Shown here one piece after another: positions 8,212 through 17,322 of a stretch of DNA of 23,148 bases. This DNA comes from JBCBTJ01 sp964597685 (GTDB lineage: Bacteria; Pseudomonadota; Alphaproteobacteria; Caulobacterales; Hyphomonadaceae), in the NCBI GenBank assembly GCA_964597685.1, contig CAZQZC010000028.1:1-23148 (forward strand), given 5' to 3'. The stretch's first letter is position 1. Each line of letters starts with the position of its first letter. The position numbers and the translations under genes are program-made. Below the pieces are notes generated by a model. The model worked only from the letters and a program-made list of their open reading frames with translations, was not told the origin of the DNA and made no database searches.

Positions 8212-11200
8212 ATGAACCAGCGGACGCCGTCAGGCGCAGGCAGAATCGACCAGAGGGCGCGCGAAGCGGCCCGTGCAGCGGCGCGCGATGAAGGCCTCAC
8301 ACTGGGAGACTACCTCCGGCGGCTTCTAACAGAAGAAAAGACTGTCGACGCTCCTGAGCCGACCGAGGCGCCGGATTCCGGGGCCGCCGCCGCCTCGGCG
8401 CTGGATCGGTTGACGCGCCGCATCGAAACGGCTGAAGCCCGCTCGACGCTCGCGATCACCGGAATCGACCAATCCATTCTCGGCCTTGTCGCGCGGTTGG
8501 AGAACACTGAGCAAGGCCAGGACGCCCTGAACGCCCATGTCGACGGCGTCATCGAAGACGTGCTCTCCACCCACGAAGCGCTGAAAGACAAGGTGCGTCG
8601 CCTTGAGGAGGACGAGTCCAACGCGCGAAACCTCGAAGCGCTGAAATCCCTCGAACAGGCGCTCGGTAAGCTGGCGTCGCACGTCTACGAGGAAAACGCG
8701 CTCGCCCAAGACGAGGCCATCGCGATTAAAGCGCGCATTGAGACGGGCCTCGACGACCTCTCCGGCAAGGTCGAAGGCATGGAGGCCAAGGTTGAGACGA
8801 CTTTGTCCGACGCCGCAAAACGCGTTGAGCAAGCGGTTGAGAAAGCCGAATTGCGCGCCGAAGGCGCTGCGCGCCATCTCGCCGAACGCATGGGTGTACT
8901 CGAAAACGACGTGGCGGGGCGCTTGGACGCCGTCGATACGTTCGAAACGCGCGTCGGCACTGTAGAGAGCGACGTGTCCGACGCGCTCGCCAGTATGGAA
9001 GGCACGCTTCTTCGCATGCAGGAACGCCTGCATCGCGCCGAGAACACCACCGACGCAGCGCTGAAAGGCCTCGAAACAACGTTCGACAGCCTCGACAAGC
9101 GGATCGAGACAGTCGCTCGCCACGCCAGCCCGGAAGCCGCCGACGAATTGCGCCGGCAATTCGAGCAACGTTTCGCGGGGCTCGCCGACGACCTCAGGCA
9201 TTCGATTGACGCCGCGCGCAAACAGCTTGCCGACGAGATCGAAAGCGCCTCCCAAGCAGCCAACCCGGCTCTCGTGGAAAAATTCGAGGTTTCACTCGCG
9301 GAAATGGGGCGGCGTCTTTCGCAAACCGAAGAGCGCCAAGCCCGCGCGATCGAGACTGTCGGCGAACAGATGAACCGGATCAGCCGGGGCTTTGACCAGC
9401 GGCTTGTCTCCATGGAAAGCCGCAACGATACGTCGGCCGCGGAAGCGGTTCGCGAAGAGGTCGCCCGCCTGTCGGAGACCGTGGATCACCGTCTCGACGA
9501 GATAGAATCCCGCGAAGCGAACGCTATCCAGAAGGTTGGCGAGGAAATGGGCCGGCTCGCCGATCAACTCGACGAACGTGTCGTTGAGTCCGAACGGCGG
9601 AGCGCCGCTGCAATCGAACAAGTTGGCGAACAAGTCGCAGGGGTCGCAACGCGGCTTCAAAACCGCCAGGACGCGGCGCTGAAGTCGATTTCCGAAAAAC
9701 TCGACACAGTCGCCGGCCGTCAGGACGCGCGGCTGTCGGAGGCCTTGTCGAACGTGTCGGAGCGTCTGGAGACAATCCAGGCGCAGACGACAATCTCGGT
9801 CTCGCCAGTCCAGAAGGCGATCACATCGCTCGCCCAACGCATCGAAGCTCTCGAAGACTTCACCAGTCCGCCGTATGCGGATGTCCCGGCGGACGCGCCG
9901 CTCCCTCATCGCAACGCCGCAGAGCTTAGTGCGCCCAAACCCGCGTCGATGACACCGCCGCCGACTGAACCGGCCCCGATCGAAGAAGAGCCGTCCGGCG
10001 ATGAGGAGTTCCAAGTCGGGCTGGACGGCTGGGGCGACATCGTTCGCGCCGCCCAGGAAATCGATACGTCGCCTGGCGGGTTCACGGACGACGACCCAAC
10101 CGAAGGGCTTCAGCCCTTGGAGACGACGCCGACAGACGAAACGCCAACGGATCCCGCCGACCCGTTGGCCGCTCTTGAGAGCTGGGATCAGATTGCGGCT
10201 GAGGACGCGGCCGAATTATTCGAGGAAGTCGATCTTGCCGACGTTGAAACCGCAGAAGCGGCGCCGTTGGAACCACATGGCGACGATGACGCATCGACGG
10301 ATGCGCCGTCGCTGGAAAATGACGGCGCGCCCAACGCCGCCGATGAGGACGACAGCGCGACAATCGATTACTTGACCCGCGCGCGCCGGGCTGCGCAAGC
10401 GGCCGCGCTCGCAGCTGGAACCAACAGTAAAGACGGAAAAAAGACCGCCTCCGCGGCCCGCTCGACCGGTGAGCGCGGGCGGTCGCGCGCGCCCATGATC
10501 GCCGCGGTCGCCGCCATCGGCGTCGTTTCCGCCAGCGCCGCGGGATACCTGCACCTGCGCGGCAAGCAGCCCGGAGCGCCCGTTGTTTCGACCGAGCCCC
10601 CCGAATTGGCCAGCGTGGACAGCGAGCGCGAGACCGCACCCGTTTTAGCCGGTGTCGCGACAAGAGACCTTGCCGAGAGCGTCTCAACGGACCCAGCCGA
10701 CACAATCGCCGAGGAGGACGCATCGCCCGCGCTTAGAGCGCAATCCAGCACGGACGACGCCGCCGAATTCCCAACCGATCTACAGCCTAGGCTTGACGCC
10801 GTCGCGCCTGAAACACCGATTCCGCCTCTGGTGACCCTTGAGCAAGCGGCGGAGCGCGGAAACCCGATCGCGCAGTTCGAATTGGGCGAGGCGCGTTTGG
10901 CGGCTGAGGACTACGCAGTCGCCGCGAACCTGATCCGGGCCGCCGCCGAAGCCGGACTTCCCGCAGCGCAGTACCGCATGGCGAAACTGCATGAGAAGGG
11001 CCTGGGCGTCGCCCGCGACCTGACCGAGGCGCGGCGCTGGACCGAACAGGCGGCTCGGGGCGGGAACTCAAAGGCCATGCATGACCTCGCCGTCTATTTC
11101 GCCGAAGGCGAAGGCGGTCCGCAAAGCTATGCCGGCGCCGTTGAATGGTTCCGCAAGGCGGCCGAATTCGGCGTTGTCGACAGCCAGTACAATCTCGGCG

Positions 11201-11634
11201 TTCTCTACGAACAAGGCCTGGGTATCTCTCCAAGCCTGACCGAAGCGCTCTTCTGGTTCGAAGCCGCCGCCGCAGCGGGCGATCCTGGCGCCCCGATCAA
11301 GATCGAAGACCTTCGCGAGCGTGTCTCCTTCGAGGCCGCCCAGCAAACCTCGCGCCGCGCAGAGACCTGGGAGCCAGCCGCCCTAGACGCTGGCGCGAAC
11401 GGAGATTTCGGACCGCAGCCTTGGCAGCAGCCGCCCGTTCAGCAGGTCGAAGCCGTCCAAGAGACGCTCAACGCACTTGGCTACAACGCCGGCACGGCCG
11501 ACGGAGCGCTGGGCGCAAAAACGCGTTCGGCCATCCGCGCATTTGAACGCGATCTGCTGTTGGAAGAGACTGGTGAGATCTCGCAGCCACTGATCGACAA
11601 TCTTAACGTCAGAGCCGGCTTCGCGGACAATTAA
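8212..11634 (+). CDS. podJ: PodJ-like polar localisation protein (coiled coil, TM, Sel1 repeats, peptidoglycan-binding)
   Basis: 1140-residue protein with the domain order of Caulobacter PodJ, a pole-organising scaffold recruiting flagellar, pilus and signalling factors. The N-terminal block (IDQRAREAARAAARDEG then LTLGDYLRRLL) fits the start of the family. Residues about 50-560 are long coiled coil. Within it, from about 375 to 525, lies a roughly 28-residue repeat of the form A-I-x-x-V-G-E-x-M/V. Residues 560-740 form an acidic, Pro/Thr-rich linker. A single membrane segment (about 761-780, preceded by basic residues) places the rest in the periplasm. There, three to four Sel1/TPR-like repeats (876-1024; AAQYRMAKLHEKGLGVARD, SQYNLGVLYEQGLG) precede a PG_binding_1 domain (about 1075-1117; LNALGYNAGTADGALGAKTR). 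The ATG has a GGAG site 6 bases upstream. It is longer than Caulobacter PodJ, mainly in the coiled coil. Its stop overlaps that of the convergent pdeM gene. Confidence 0.85.
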   Translation: MNQRTPSGAGRIDQRAREAARAAARDEGLTLGDYLRRLLTEEKTVDAPEPTEAPDSGAAAASALDRLTRRIETAEARSTLAITGIDQSILGLVARLENTEQGQDALNAHVDGVIEDVLSTHEALKDKVRRLEEDESNARNLEALKSLEQALGKLASHVYEENALAQDEAIAIKARIETGLDDLSGKVEGMEAKVETTLSDAAKRVEQAVEKAELRAEGAARHLAERMGVLENDVAGRLDAVDTFETRVGTVESDVSDALASMEGTLLRMQERLHRAENTTDAALKGLETTFDSLDKRIETVARHASPEAADELRRQFEQRFAGLADDLRHSIDAARKQLADEIESASQAANPALVEKFEVSLAEMGRRLSQTEERQARAIETVGEQMNRISRGFDQRLVSMESRNDTSAAEAVREEVARLSETVDHRLDEIESREANAIQKVGEEMGRLADQLDERVVESERRSAAAIEQVGEQVAGVATRLQNRQDAALKSISEKLDTVAGRQDARLSEALSNVSERLETIQAQTTISVSPVQKAITSLAQRIEALEDFTSPPYADVPADAPLPHRNAAELSAPKPASMTPPPTEPAPIEEEPSGDEEFQVGLDGWGDIVRAAQEIDTSPGGFTDDDPTEGLQPLETTPTDETPTDPADPLAALESWDQIAAEDAAELFEEVDLADVETAEAAPLEPHGDDDASTDAPSLENDGAPNAADEDDSATIDYLTRARRAAQAAALAAGTNSKDGKKTASAARSTGERGRSRAPMIAAVAAIGVVSASAAGYLHLRGKQPGAPVVSTEPPELASVDSERETAPVLAGVATRDLAESVSTDPADTIAEEDASPALRAQSSTDDAAEFPTDLQPRLDAVAPETPIPPLVTLEQAAERGNPIAQFELGEARLAAEDYAVAANLIRAAAEAGLPAAQYRMAKLHEKGLGVARDLTEARRWTEQAARGGNSKAMHDLAVYFAEGEGGPQSYAGAVEWFRKAAEFGVVDSQYNLGVLYEQGLGISPSLTEALFWFEAAAAAGDPGAPIKIEDLRERVSFEAAQQTSRRAETWEPAALDAGANGDFGPQPWQQPPVQQVEAVQETLNALGYNAGTADGALGAKTRSAIRAFERDLLLEETGEISQPLIDNLNVRAGFADN

Positions 11635-12365
11635 AGCCGCCAAACTCCTGCGCCGCCGGCCGGTTTGTCTGGCAGCAGACTCGACTTTGAGAGGGTGTAG
11701 ACCCTATCGTCGCCCATGGCGAAGGCCAGCAGCCCTTGCGGAAAGACGCGTGCAAACGCGCGATCGAGCACATTTAGCCCGCCTGTGAAGGCGCCCATAG
11801 CCGGCATCACAAGCCGTGATCCATCCGTGGCGAAACAGCGCCGGCGAACAGAGCGACCGCGTCCTCGAACCCGTGCGCAGGGGTGCAAGTGTCCGGCGAT
11901 CTCGCCGGCCTCCCCCTGAGGCTCGTGCCGGAACACCAAACGCCCGACACGCAGAAGCGCCGCCGCCCGCCCGCCAAGATGCGCGGGGGGCGCAGGGTCG
12001 TGATTGCCCTCGACCCAGATCCAATCGGTGGACGCGGTCAGGGCGCGCAGCCGATCGGCGTTCTCTTCGTTCAACCGCGCCTCTGCGCCAACGTCGTGGA
12101 AACTGTCGCCCAGAGACACCAGGGTCTGGGGGCCAAGGCGCGACACAAGCGATTCGACAACGGAAAGCGTCGCGGGGGTGTCGTGGGGGGGCAGCATTTG
12201 TCCGCGCGCTGCGAAGGACGACCCCTTTTCCAAGTGCAGGTCTGAGACCACCAGCAAGCGGGCTTCCGGCCACCAAAGCGCGCCTTCCGGCAACGGAACC
12301 AGCATTTCCCCCGCGACGTGAAGCAGCGTCTCGTCGTTGGGGCCAAGTCTTGGGAGAGCTGCCAT
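11631..12365 (-). CDS. pdeM: Ligase-associated DNA damage response endonuclease PdeM (metallophosphoesterase)
   Basis: Calcineurin-like metallophosphoesterase of the DNA ligase-associated family (TIGR04123 type). Motifs in order: SDLHLEKGSSFA (first metal ligands D and H), LGDSFHD, GNHD and GHLHP (last His pair). PLPEGALWWPEARLLVVSDLHLEKG is the characteristic family N-terminus. The ATG at 12365 gives 244 residues, the usual family length. A GTG at 12449 would add 28 residues; neither has a strong ribosome binding site, so the start is open. It follows the DEXH helicase on the same strand by 65-149 bases and is probably co-transcribed. Its TAA overlaps the TAA of podJ in a shared TTAA. Believed to act with the helicase, exonuclease and ATP-dependent ligase in strand repair. 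Confidence 0.9.
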   Translation of the reverse strand: MAALPRLGPNDETLLHVAGEMLVPLPEGALWWPEARLLVVSDLHLEKGSSFAARGQMLPPHDTPATLSVVESLVSRLGPQTLVSLGDSFHDVGAEARLNEENADRLRALTASTDWIWVEGNHDPAPPAHLGGRAAALLRVGRLVFRHEPQGEAGEIAGHLHPCARVRGRGRSVRRRCFATDGSRLVMPAMGAFTGGLNVLDRAFARVFPQGLLAFAMGDDRVYTLSKSSLLPDKPAGGAGVWRL

Positions 12366-12514
12366 CACTCGTGCGTGCGCGATCCCCGCGATGAGGTCAA
12401 CGCCCAGCGCGCGCCCAAAGCTGTGGATCGCGTCGCCAGACCGCTTCACGCAACGCGCTCGAATTTGGAAAGCCGCCCCAACGGATTGATCCCCCGCCGG
12501 CTAAGCCAAACGCC

Positions 12515-15046
12515 CTACCCCATGGCGTCGCGCACCAGCTCCGCCTCGGCTTCCGCGAGGATCGCATCGCCCGCGCCGCCGCCGAGGACGGGCTCTTTCC
12601 CAACCTCAAGCATCACCGGCACGGCGAAGGGACTGATCCGTTCGAGATCGTGATGGACGAGCTTGCCTTCGATCCGGGTGAGCAATTCCGACAGCCGGCG
12701 GATGTCCAACAAGCCCGTCGCCGCATCCGCCTGGGCGGCCTGGAGCAGGATGTGGTCGGGCTCGTGCGAGCGCAGGACGTCGTAGATGAGATCGGTTGAG
12801 AACGTCACCTGACGGCCGGTCTTCTCTTGGCCAGGAAAGCGGCGCGCGATCATGCCGGACACAAGCGCGCAATTGCGAAAGGTGCGCTTCATCAGGATGC
12901 TTTCCTCAAGCCAGGCGTCGAGATCGTCGCCCAGCATGTCGGCGGCGAAGAGATCGGCCATGTCGAGCCGGCCCATGGGTTCGAGGCTCCAGACAGCCAT
13001 GGCGTATTCCGAAGCGAGAAAGCCGAGCGGCTTGGTCCCCGCCCGCTCCAGCCGGCGCGTGAGCAGCATCCCCAGGGTCTGGTGCGCGAGCCGGCCCTCA
13101 AAGGGGTAGCAGACGAGAAAATGCTTGCCGCCTCTAGGAAAGGTTTCGATCAACAGATGGTCGGCTGGCGGCACTGCGGATCGAGCGTTCTGAATCTCGA
13201 TCCATTCACGAACCTGATGCGGCAAGCGTGCCCATTGCGCAGGATCATGGATCATTTCCCGAACCCGGCCGGCGAGGAACGTCGACAGTGGAAACTTGCC
13301 CCCTGCGTAATAGGGAATCGCCGGCGCTTCGTCCTCGGTGCGCACGGTCAAGGCGTCGCCGTCCTGAACCGTGATCAGCCGAAGCACTTCGCCAGCGAAC
13401 AAAAACGTATCGCCCGGCGTCAGGGTTTCGATGAAGTATTCCTCAACCTCGCCGAGCTTTCGACCGGGCGTGACGACGCGGGACCCGCCGCGGCCATTGG
13501 CGTTCTCGACCGCGCCCGAGGACGGGGCGGGAGGACCGCCTTTACCCCGGAAATTCGTGAGCCGCACATTCAGCGTATTCGCTTCCACGATGGCGCCGAC
13601 ATTCATGCGGTGTTGCTGGGCGTCGCGCGGCGTTCGCGCGACCCAGAGCCCGTCTGAGCGCCGCACGATCCGGTGGAACCGGTCATAGGTCTTCAAGGCG
13701 TAGCCGCCGGTTGCGACGAAATCGACGATGCGCTCCCAATCCTCCCACGAAAGATCTCGATAAGGCGCCGCGCGGCGGACCTCCTGGTAGAGCGCGTCCA
13801 GTTCAAATCCTTCACCGCAGGCGCGGCCCATCACATGCTGCGCCAACACGTCCAACGCACCGGCGTGCGGGGTCTCGCCGTCAAGCTCGCCCGCAGCGAT
13901 TGCAGCTTCCGCGGCGCGGCATTCAAGCACTTCAAACCGATTGGTGGGCACCAACATCGCCCGGCTCGCCTCGTCCATGCGATGGTTCGCGCGGCCGATG
14001 CGCTGGACGAGGCGCGCAGCCCCCTTGGGCGCGCCGAGTTGGATGACAAGATCCACCTCCCCCCAGTCGATGCCGAGATCGAGCGTCGACGTGCAAACAA
14101 CCGCCTTCAAGGCGCTCGCCGCCATGGCGGCTTCGACCTTGCGGCGCTGCTGCTTGTCCAGGGAGCCATGGTGCAGCGCGATCGCCAGACCGTCCTCGTT
14201 CGCACGCCACAATTCTTGGAACAGAAGCTCCGCCTGGGAGCGGGTATTGACGAAAACCAGAGCCATCTTGGCGGTCTTGATCGCCTCGTAGACCTCCTGG
14301 ACCGCAAACCGGCCCGAATGACCGGACCAGGGTATCCGCTCGCGCGAGACCAGGATGGAGACGTCGGCGTCGACCCCGCCGGCGGCGCGGATCACGCGGG
14401 CGGGCGACCCGCCAACCGACAACCAATCCGCCAAGGTCTCCGGATCGCTCACCGTCGCCGACAGGCCGATGAACCGGCAGGCCGGCGCGAATTCCGCCAA
14501 GGTCGCAAGGCCGAGGTTCAACAGATCGCCGCGCTTCGACGGCGCGATGGCGTGGATCTCGTCGATGACCACGCAACGGAGATCCCGAAAGAAGTCGCGG
14601 GCATGGTCGGAGGCCACAAACAGGGCCAGCTGCTCCGGCGTTGTGAGCAGGATGTCCGGCGGGTTCGCGCGTTGGCGCTGGCGCTTATGGGCTGGCGTGT
14701 CGCCCGTGCGGCTTTCGATGCGGATGTCGAGGCCCATTTCGGCGACGGGCGTCTGGAGATTACGTTCGACATCGACCGCTAGGGCCTTCAAGGGCGAGAT
14801 ATACAATGTATGCAGCCGAGGCCTCGCCGCGGTCTCGTCCGCTTTGCGCGACAGCTCAATCAGGCTCGCCAAGAACCCCGCGAGCGTTTTCCCTCCGCCG
14901 GTTGGCGCGATCAGGAGCGCGCTCTCGCCGGCGAGGGCGGACTCTGTCAGGTCAAGCTGATGTGGACGCGGCGTCCAACCGCGCGCAGCGAACCAGTCTG
15001 AAAAGACTTTGGGAAGCGTCAGCGCGGAGACATGTTCGTCGGCCAT
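12515..15046 (-). CDS. Ligase-associated DNA damage response DEXH-box helicase (Lhr-like)
   Basis: 843-residue SF2 helicase of the Lhr-core type, DNA ligase-associated family (TIGR04121 type). Visible motifs: Q-motif region TPRPHQ (25-30), Walker A APTGGGKT (47-54, K53), Ia ISPLKALAVDVERNL, Ib TTPEQL (135-140), DEIH box (162-165), SAT (196-198), and in RecA2 STLDLGIDWGEVDLVIQLGAPKG followed by LVQRIGRANHR (motif VI). After these come the winged-helix and beta-barrel parts expected for an Lhr core, with no Lhr C-terminal extension. It acts as an ATP-driven 3'-5' translocase on nucleic acid; its exact substrate in this system is not established. Start ATG at 15046-15044. It is transcribed toward pdeM and is divergent from the secreted-protein gene at 15140. 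Confidence 0.95.
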   Translation of the reverse strand: MADEHVSALTLPKVFSDWFAARGWTPRPHQLDLTESALAGESALLIAPTGGGKTLAGFLASLIELSRKADETAARPRLHTLYISPLKALAVDVERNLQTPVAEMGLDIRIESRTGDTPAHKRQRQRANPPDILLTTPEQLALFVASDHARDFFRDLRCVVIDEIHAIAPSKRGDLLNLGLATLAEFAPACRFIGLSATVSDPETLADWLSVGGSPARVIRAAGGVDADVSILVSRERIPWSGHSGRFAVQEVYEAIKTAKMALVFVNTRSQAELLFQELWRANEDGLAIALHHGSLDKQQRRKVEAAMAASALKAVVCTSTLDLGIDWGEVDLVIQLGAPKGAARLVQRIGRANHRMDEASRAMLVPTNRFEVLECRAAEAAIAAGELDGETPHAGALDVLAQHVMGRACGEGFELDALYQEVRRAAPYRDLSWEDWERIVDFVATGGYALKTYDRFHRIVRRSDGLWVARTPRDAQQHRMNVGAIVEANTLNVRLTNFRGKGGPPAPSSGAVENANGRGGSRVVTPGRKLGEVEEYFIETLTPGDTFLFAGEVLRLITVQDGDALTVRTEDEAPAIPYYAGGKFPLSTFLAGRVREMIHDPAQWARLPHQVREWIEIQNARSAVPPADHLLIETFPRGGKHFLVCYPFEGRLAHQTLGMLLTRRLERAGTKPLGFLASEYAMAVWSLEPMGRLDMADLFAADMLGDDLDAWLEESILMKRTFRNCALVSGMIARRFPGQEKTGRQVTFSTDLIYDVLRSHEPDHILLQAAQADAATGLLDIRRLSELLTRIEGKLVHHDLERISPFAVPVMLEVGKEPVLGGGAGDAILAEAEAELVRDAMG

Positions 15047-15139
15047 GATGTCCGATCTATCACAGCGCCGACTTTCTGCATGCCGGCCTTTCCCTCGACG
15101 CGGTTCTCAGCGATGAAACGAGCAGATTGGGAGGTGCGC

Positions 15140-15823
15140 ATGCGCTGTTTCTTATCACTTGTCTTTGCACTGGCCGGAGCGCCGGCGGCCGCCGACGAGA
15201 CGTGGCCGGCGCCCCTGGAAGCCGCGTTGGCGGACCGTTCGGACGGCCAGATCTATTCTTACGATCTTCGTTTCGAAAGCCCGCAGGTCGCCGCCAATGG
15301 CCGGGTCGATCCGAGCCGTCCGAAGGGCGAACGCGTCACCGTCGCCGCCCCTGCCAAAGAGGATTGGCCAGACGGCTTCGAACGCGTCATCGAGCGCATT
15401 GACGACGAAGCAGATGGCGACATCTGGTGCGCCAGTTTGTCGGAACAGGTCCCGGACGACGTTGAACTTCTGACGGAAGACGACCAGACGGCCGTCTACA
15501 CGTTCACACCAGCGCCCCCGCCCGAGGCTCAAGACCGAGACGCGAAACTGTTTAAGAACTTGGTTGCGGAACTGACGGTCTCGAAAACCGAGAGCGACGT
15601 CCTCGGCCTGCGCATGATCGCGCCGAAAGCGTTCAAGCCCTCGATCGCGGCGCGTATTCGAGAGTTTGAGCTTTCGATCACCTGCGCGCCGGGTCCTGAC
15701 GGTCGGCGTTATAGCCAGAACGTTGTGACCCGCGTCAAAGGCTCCGCGGCGTTCCGGTCGTTCGAGCAAGAAACGGTGCGGACAATCTCAGCGTTGCAGC
15801 CCGTCGGCGACGCCGCGCCTTAA
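15140..15823 (+). CDS. Secreted hypothetical protein
   Basis: 227-residue protein I do not recognise. It starts with a short signal peptide, MRCFLSLVFALAGAPAAADE, with a probable cleavage after AAA near residue 18. The mature part is acidic and alternates Glu/Asp-rich and hydrophobic stretches, suggesting a beta-rich periplasmic fold. It has just two cysteines (IWCASL and ITCAPG), which could form a disulfide. The ATG at 15140 was chosen because GGGAGGT lies directly before it; an in-frame ATG at 15113 would give a longer signal N-region. It is divergent from the helicase, with 93 bases between starts, and convergent with the serine hydrolase, with overlapping stops. No link with DNA repair can be read from it. 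Confidence 0.75.
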   Translation: MRCFLSLVFALAGAPAAADETWPAPLEAALADRSDGQIYSYDLRFESPQVAANGRVDPSRPKGERVTVAAPAKEDWPDGFERVIERIDDEADGDIWCASLSEQVPDDVELLTEDDQTAVYTFTPAPPPEAQDRDAKLFKNLVAELTVSKTESDVLGLRMIAPKAFKPSIAARIREFELSITCAPGPDGRRYSQNVVTRVKGSAAFRSFEQETVRTISALQPVGDAAP

Positions 15824-17259
15824 TTCACGGGCGCTTCGGTCTCCAAATCCTCTTCGATCGGAGCCGGTTCGCCGATCGCGCCGAGTATCGCGGCTGTGAA
15901 CGCCGTAATGTCAAATCGGGTCCCGCCGCTTTCGTCATAACCGCGTCGGACCACGACGACGTTCCGGGACGGGACAATGACGACATATTGCCCGCGATGG
16001 CCGGCGGCGAGGAACGCGTCCTCCGGCAATCCGTCCACACCGCCGGCGAGCCAGAATTGCGCGCCGTAGCCCCACTCGCCGGTTTCAGGCTGCGGACCGG
16101 CGGGCGCTGACACGTATTCCGTCCAAGCCTCGGGCAAGATGCGTTCGCCGCGCCACTCCCCCCTCTGAACGTACAATTGACCCAGACGGGCCAGGTCGCG
16201 CGCCGTCGTCCACACCTGGGAAGACGAGATAAAGTCGCCCCGCCAATCGGTCTCCAGCGTTGTTCGCATCGCGCCAATCTTGAACAAGACCGATTCGTAG
16301 GGAAACCGGCGATAGGCGCCCTCGTCGCCGAAGCGCTCCGCCAGCGCCCTCATGGCGAGAAGCGTATCGTTGTTAGCGTACTTGAACCGCGTGCCGGGCT
16401 CGGTTTCCAAAGACTTGGACGCGGCCTGGTCGAGAACGCTGGCGCCGCCGAAATAAATACGATCCGTCCGCGATCCGCTGCGCCCGGAGTCGAGGCCGCT
16501 CGCCATTCGGAGAAGATCGCGGATGTAAATGCGTTGGCGGGGGTCAAAGGGCGCGCTCCAAGCGTCGAGCCGGGCGTCCTCGTCGACGTGCATGATCCCG
16601 TTCTGCATCGCTGCGCCGATGATGGTCGCAGAGATGCTCTTAGCGACCGACCAAGTTCGCTGAGGCGTCTCCGGCCCGATGCCGCGGGCATACTCTTCCG
16701 CGATCACCCGGCCGTCCTTCAAGACCACTACGGCGCTCGTCCGTGTGCCGTCGCCGAAGGTCGCGCCGTCGAACGCGAAGGAGACCGGCGCCTCCAGGCG
16801 CTCCATCAATTCGAAATCCGGCGTCAGGGGGGCGTCGTCGCCAATGACAGGATCATTATCCAGGCCGTTTGGATCCGGCCAAGAGCCGAAGCGCGGCAAG
16901 TAATCGATCAGATCGTCCTCGCCGCCGATCGGCAGCTGCGCGCAGCCAAGGCCCGGACGCCACACGGCGACGCGGGGCGGCGAATCGTCGGCGTAAGGCA
17001 CGCGTACGATCTTCGCTTCGTCATCGATCTCAGCCTCGGGCAGGCTGGCGACGGCGTCGCGGTAATCGGGGTAGATCCCCTCCAATTCGTTGAAACCGAT
17101 AACGGCCGGCTGCAATCGCGCATTGAAGACGGCGGAGCAGGTAAAGGCGGCCTTGTAGCCGGCCGCGAGCGCGGCGCGCATATCGGGAGAATCGCCGCCT
17201 TCCCGAGCGGACGCGGGGGCGATGGCGAGACAGGCAAGAGCGACGGCGAGGCGTTTCAT
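15820..17259 (-). CDS. Class C beta-lactamase-related serine hydrolase, secreted
   Basis: 479-residue serine hydrolase of the beta-lactamase/penicillin-binding superfamily. N-terminal signal peptide MKRLAVALACLAIAPASA. About 150 residues of extension with two cysteines (C41, C106) and no obvious motif come before the catalytic domain. Active-site elements are complete: S204-V-A-K207 (SxxK), Y294-A-N296 (YxN) and H421-R-G (the HxG variant of the KTG triad). The family contains esterases, D-aminopeptidases and 6-aminohexanoate-dimer-type hydrolases; true beta-lactamase activity should not be assumed, and the substrate is unknown. An excellent AGGAGGT site precedes the ATG. It is transcribed away from the exonuclease gene (63 bases between starts), and its TAA overlaps that of the gene at 15140 within a TTAA. 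Confidence 0.9.
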   Translation of the reverse strand: MKRLAVALACLAIAPASAREGGDSPDMRAALAAGYKAAFTCSAVFNARLQPAVIGFNELEGIYPDYRDAVASLPEAEIDDEAKIVRVPYADDSPPRVAVWRPGLGCAQLPIGGEDDLIDYLPRFGSWPDPNGLDNDPVIGDDAPLTPDFELMERLEAPVSFAFDGATFGDGTRTSAVVVLKDGRVIAEEYARGIGPETPQRTWSVAKSISATIIGAAMQNGIMHVDEDARLDAWSAPFDPRQRIYIRDLLRMASGLDSGRSGSRTDRIYFGGASVLDQAASKSLETEPGTRFKYANNDTLLAMRALAERFGDEGAYRRFPYESVLFKIGAMRTTLETDWRGDFISSSQVWTTARDLARLGQLYVQRGEWRGERILPEAWTEYVSAPAGPQPETGEWGYGAQFWLAGGVDGLPEDAFLAAGHRGQYVVIVPSRNVVVVRRGYDESGGTRFDITAFTAAILGAIGEPAPIEEDLETEAPVN

Positions 17260-17308
17260 GGTGACCTCCTGAAAGCGACGGCGCGACGAGGCGCGAAGTT
17301 AAACCCGC

Positions 17309-17322
17309 TATATATCCTATCC
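17309..17322 (+). promoter_or_regulatory. Possible -10 element directly before the exonuclease start
   Basis: TATATATCC at 17309-17317 is the only AT-rich stretch in this divergent region and lies 9-14 bases before the ATG at 17323. No Shine-Dalgarno is visible there. This arrangement fits a leaderless transcript. No good -35 hexamer is seen at the right distance, so the call is tentative. Confidence 0.3.

Noticed and set aside
12366..12449. GTG start for pdeM adding 28 residues
   Set aside because: Not excluded, but the extra residues do not look like the family and no ribosome binding site supports it.
13673..14782. 369-codon plus-strand open frame
   Set aside because: Antisense to the DEXH helicase; no recognisable protein features.
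16177..17322. In-frame 5' extension of the exonuclease by over 380 codons
   Set aside because: It is antisense to the serine hydrolase, and the family N-terminus begins at the ATG at 17323.
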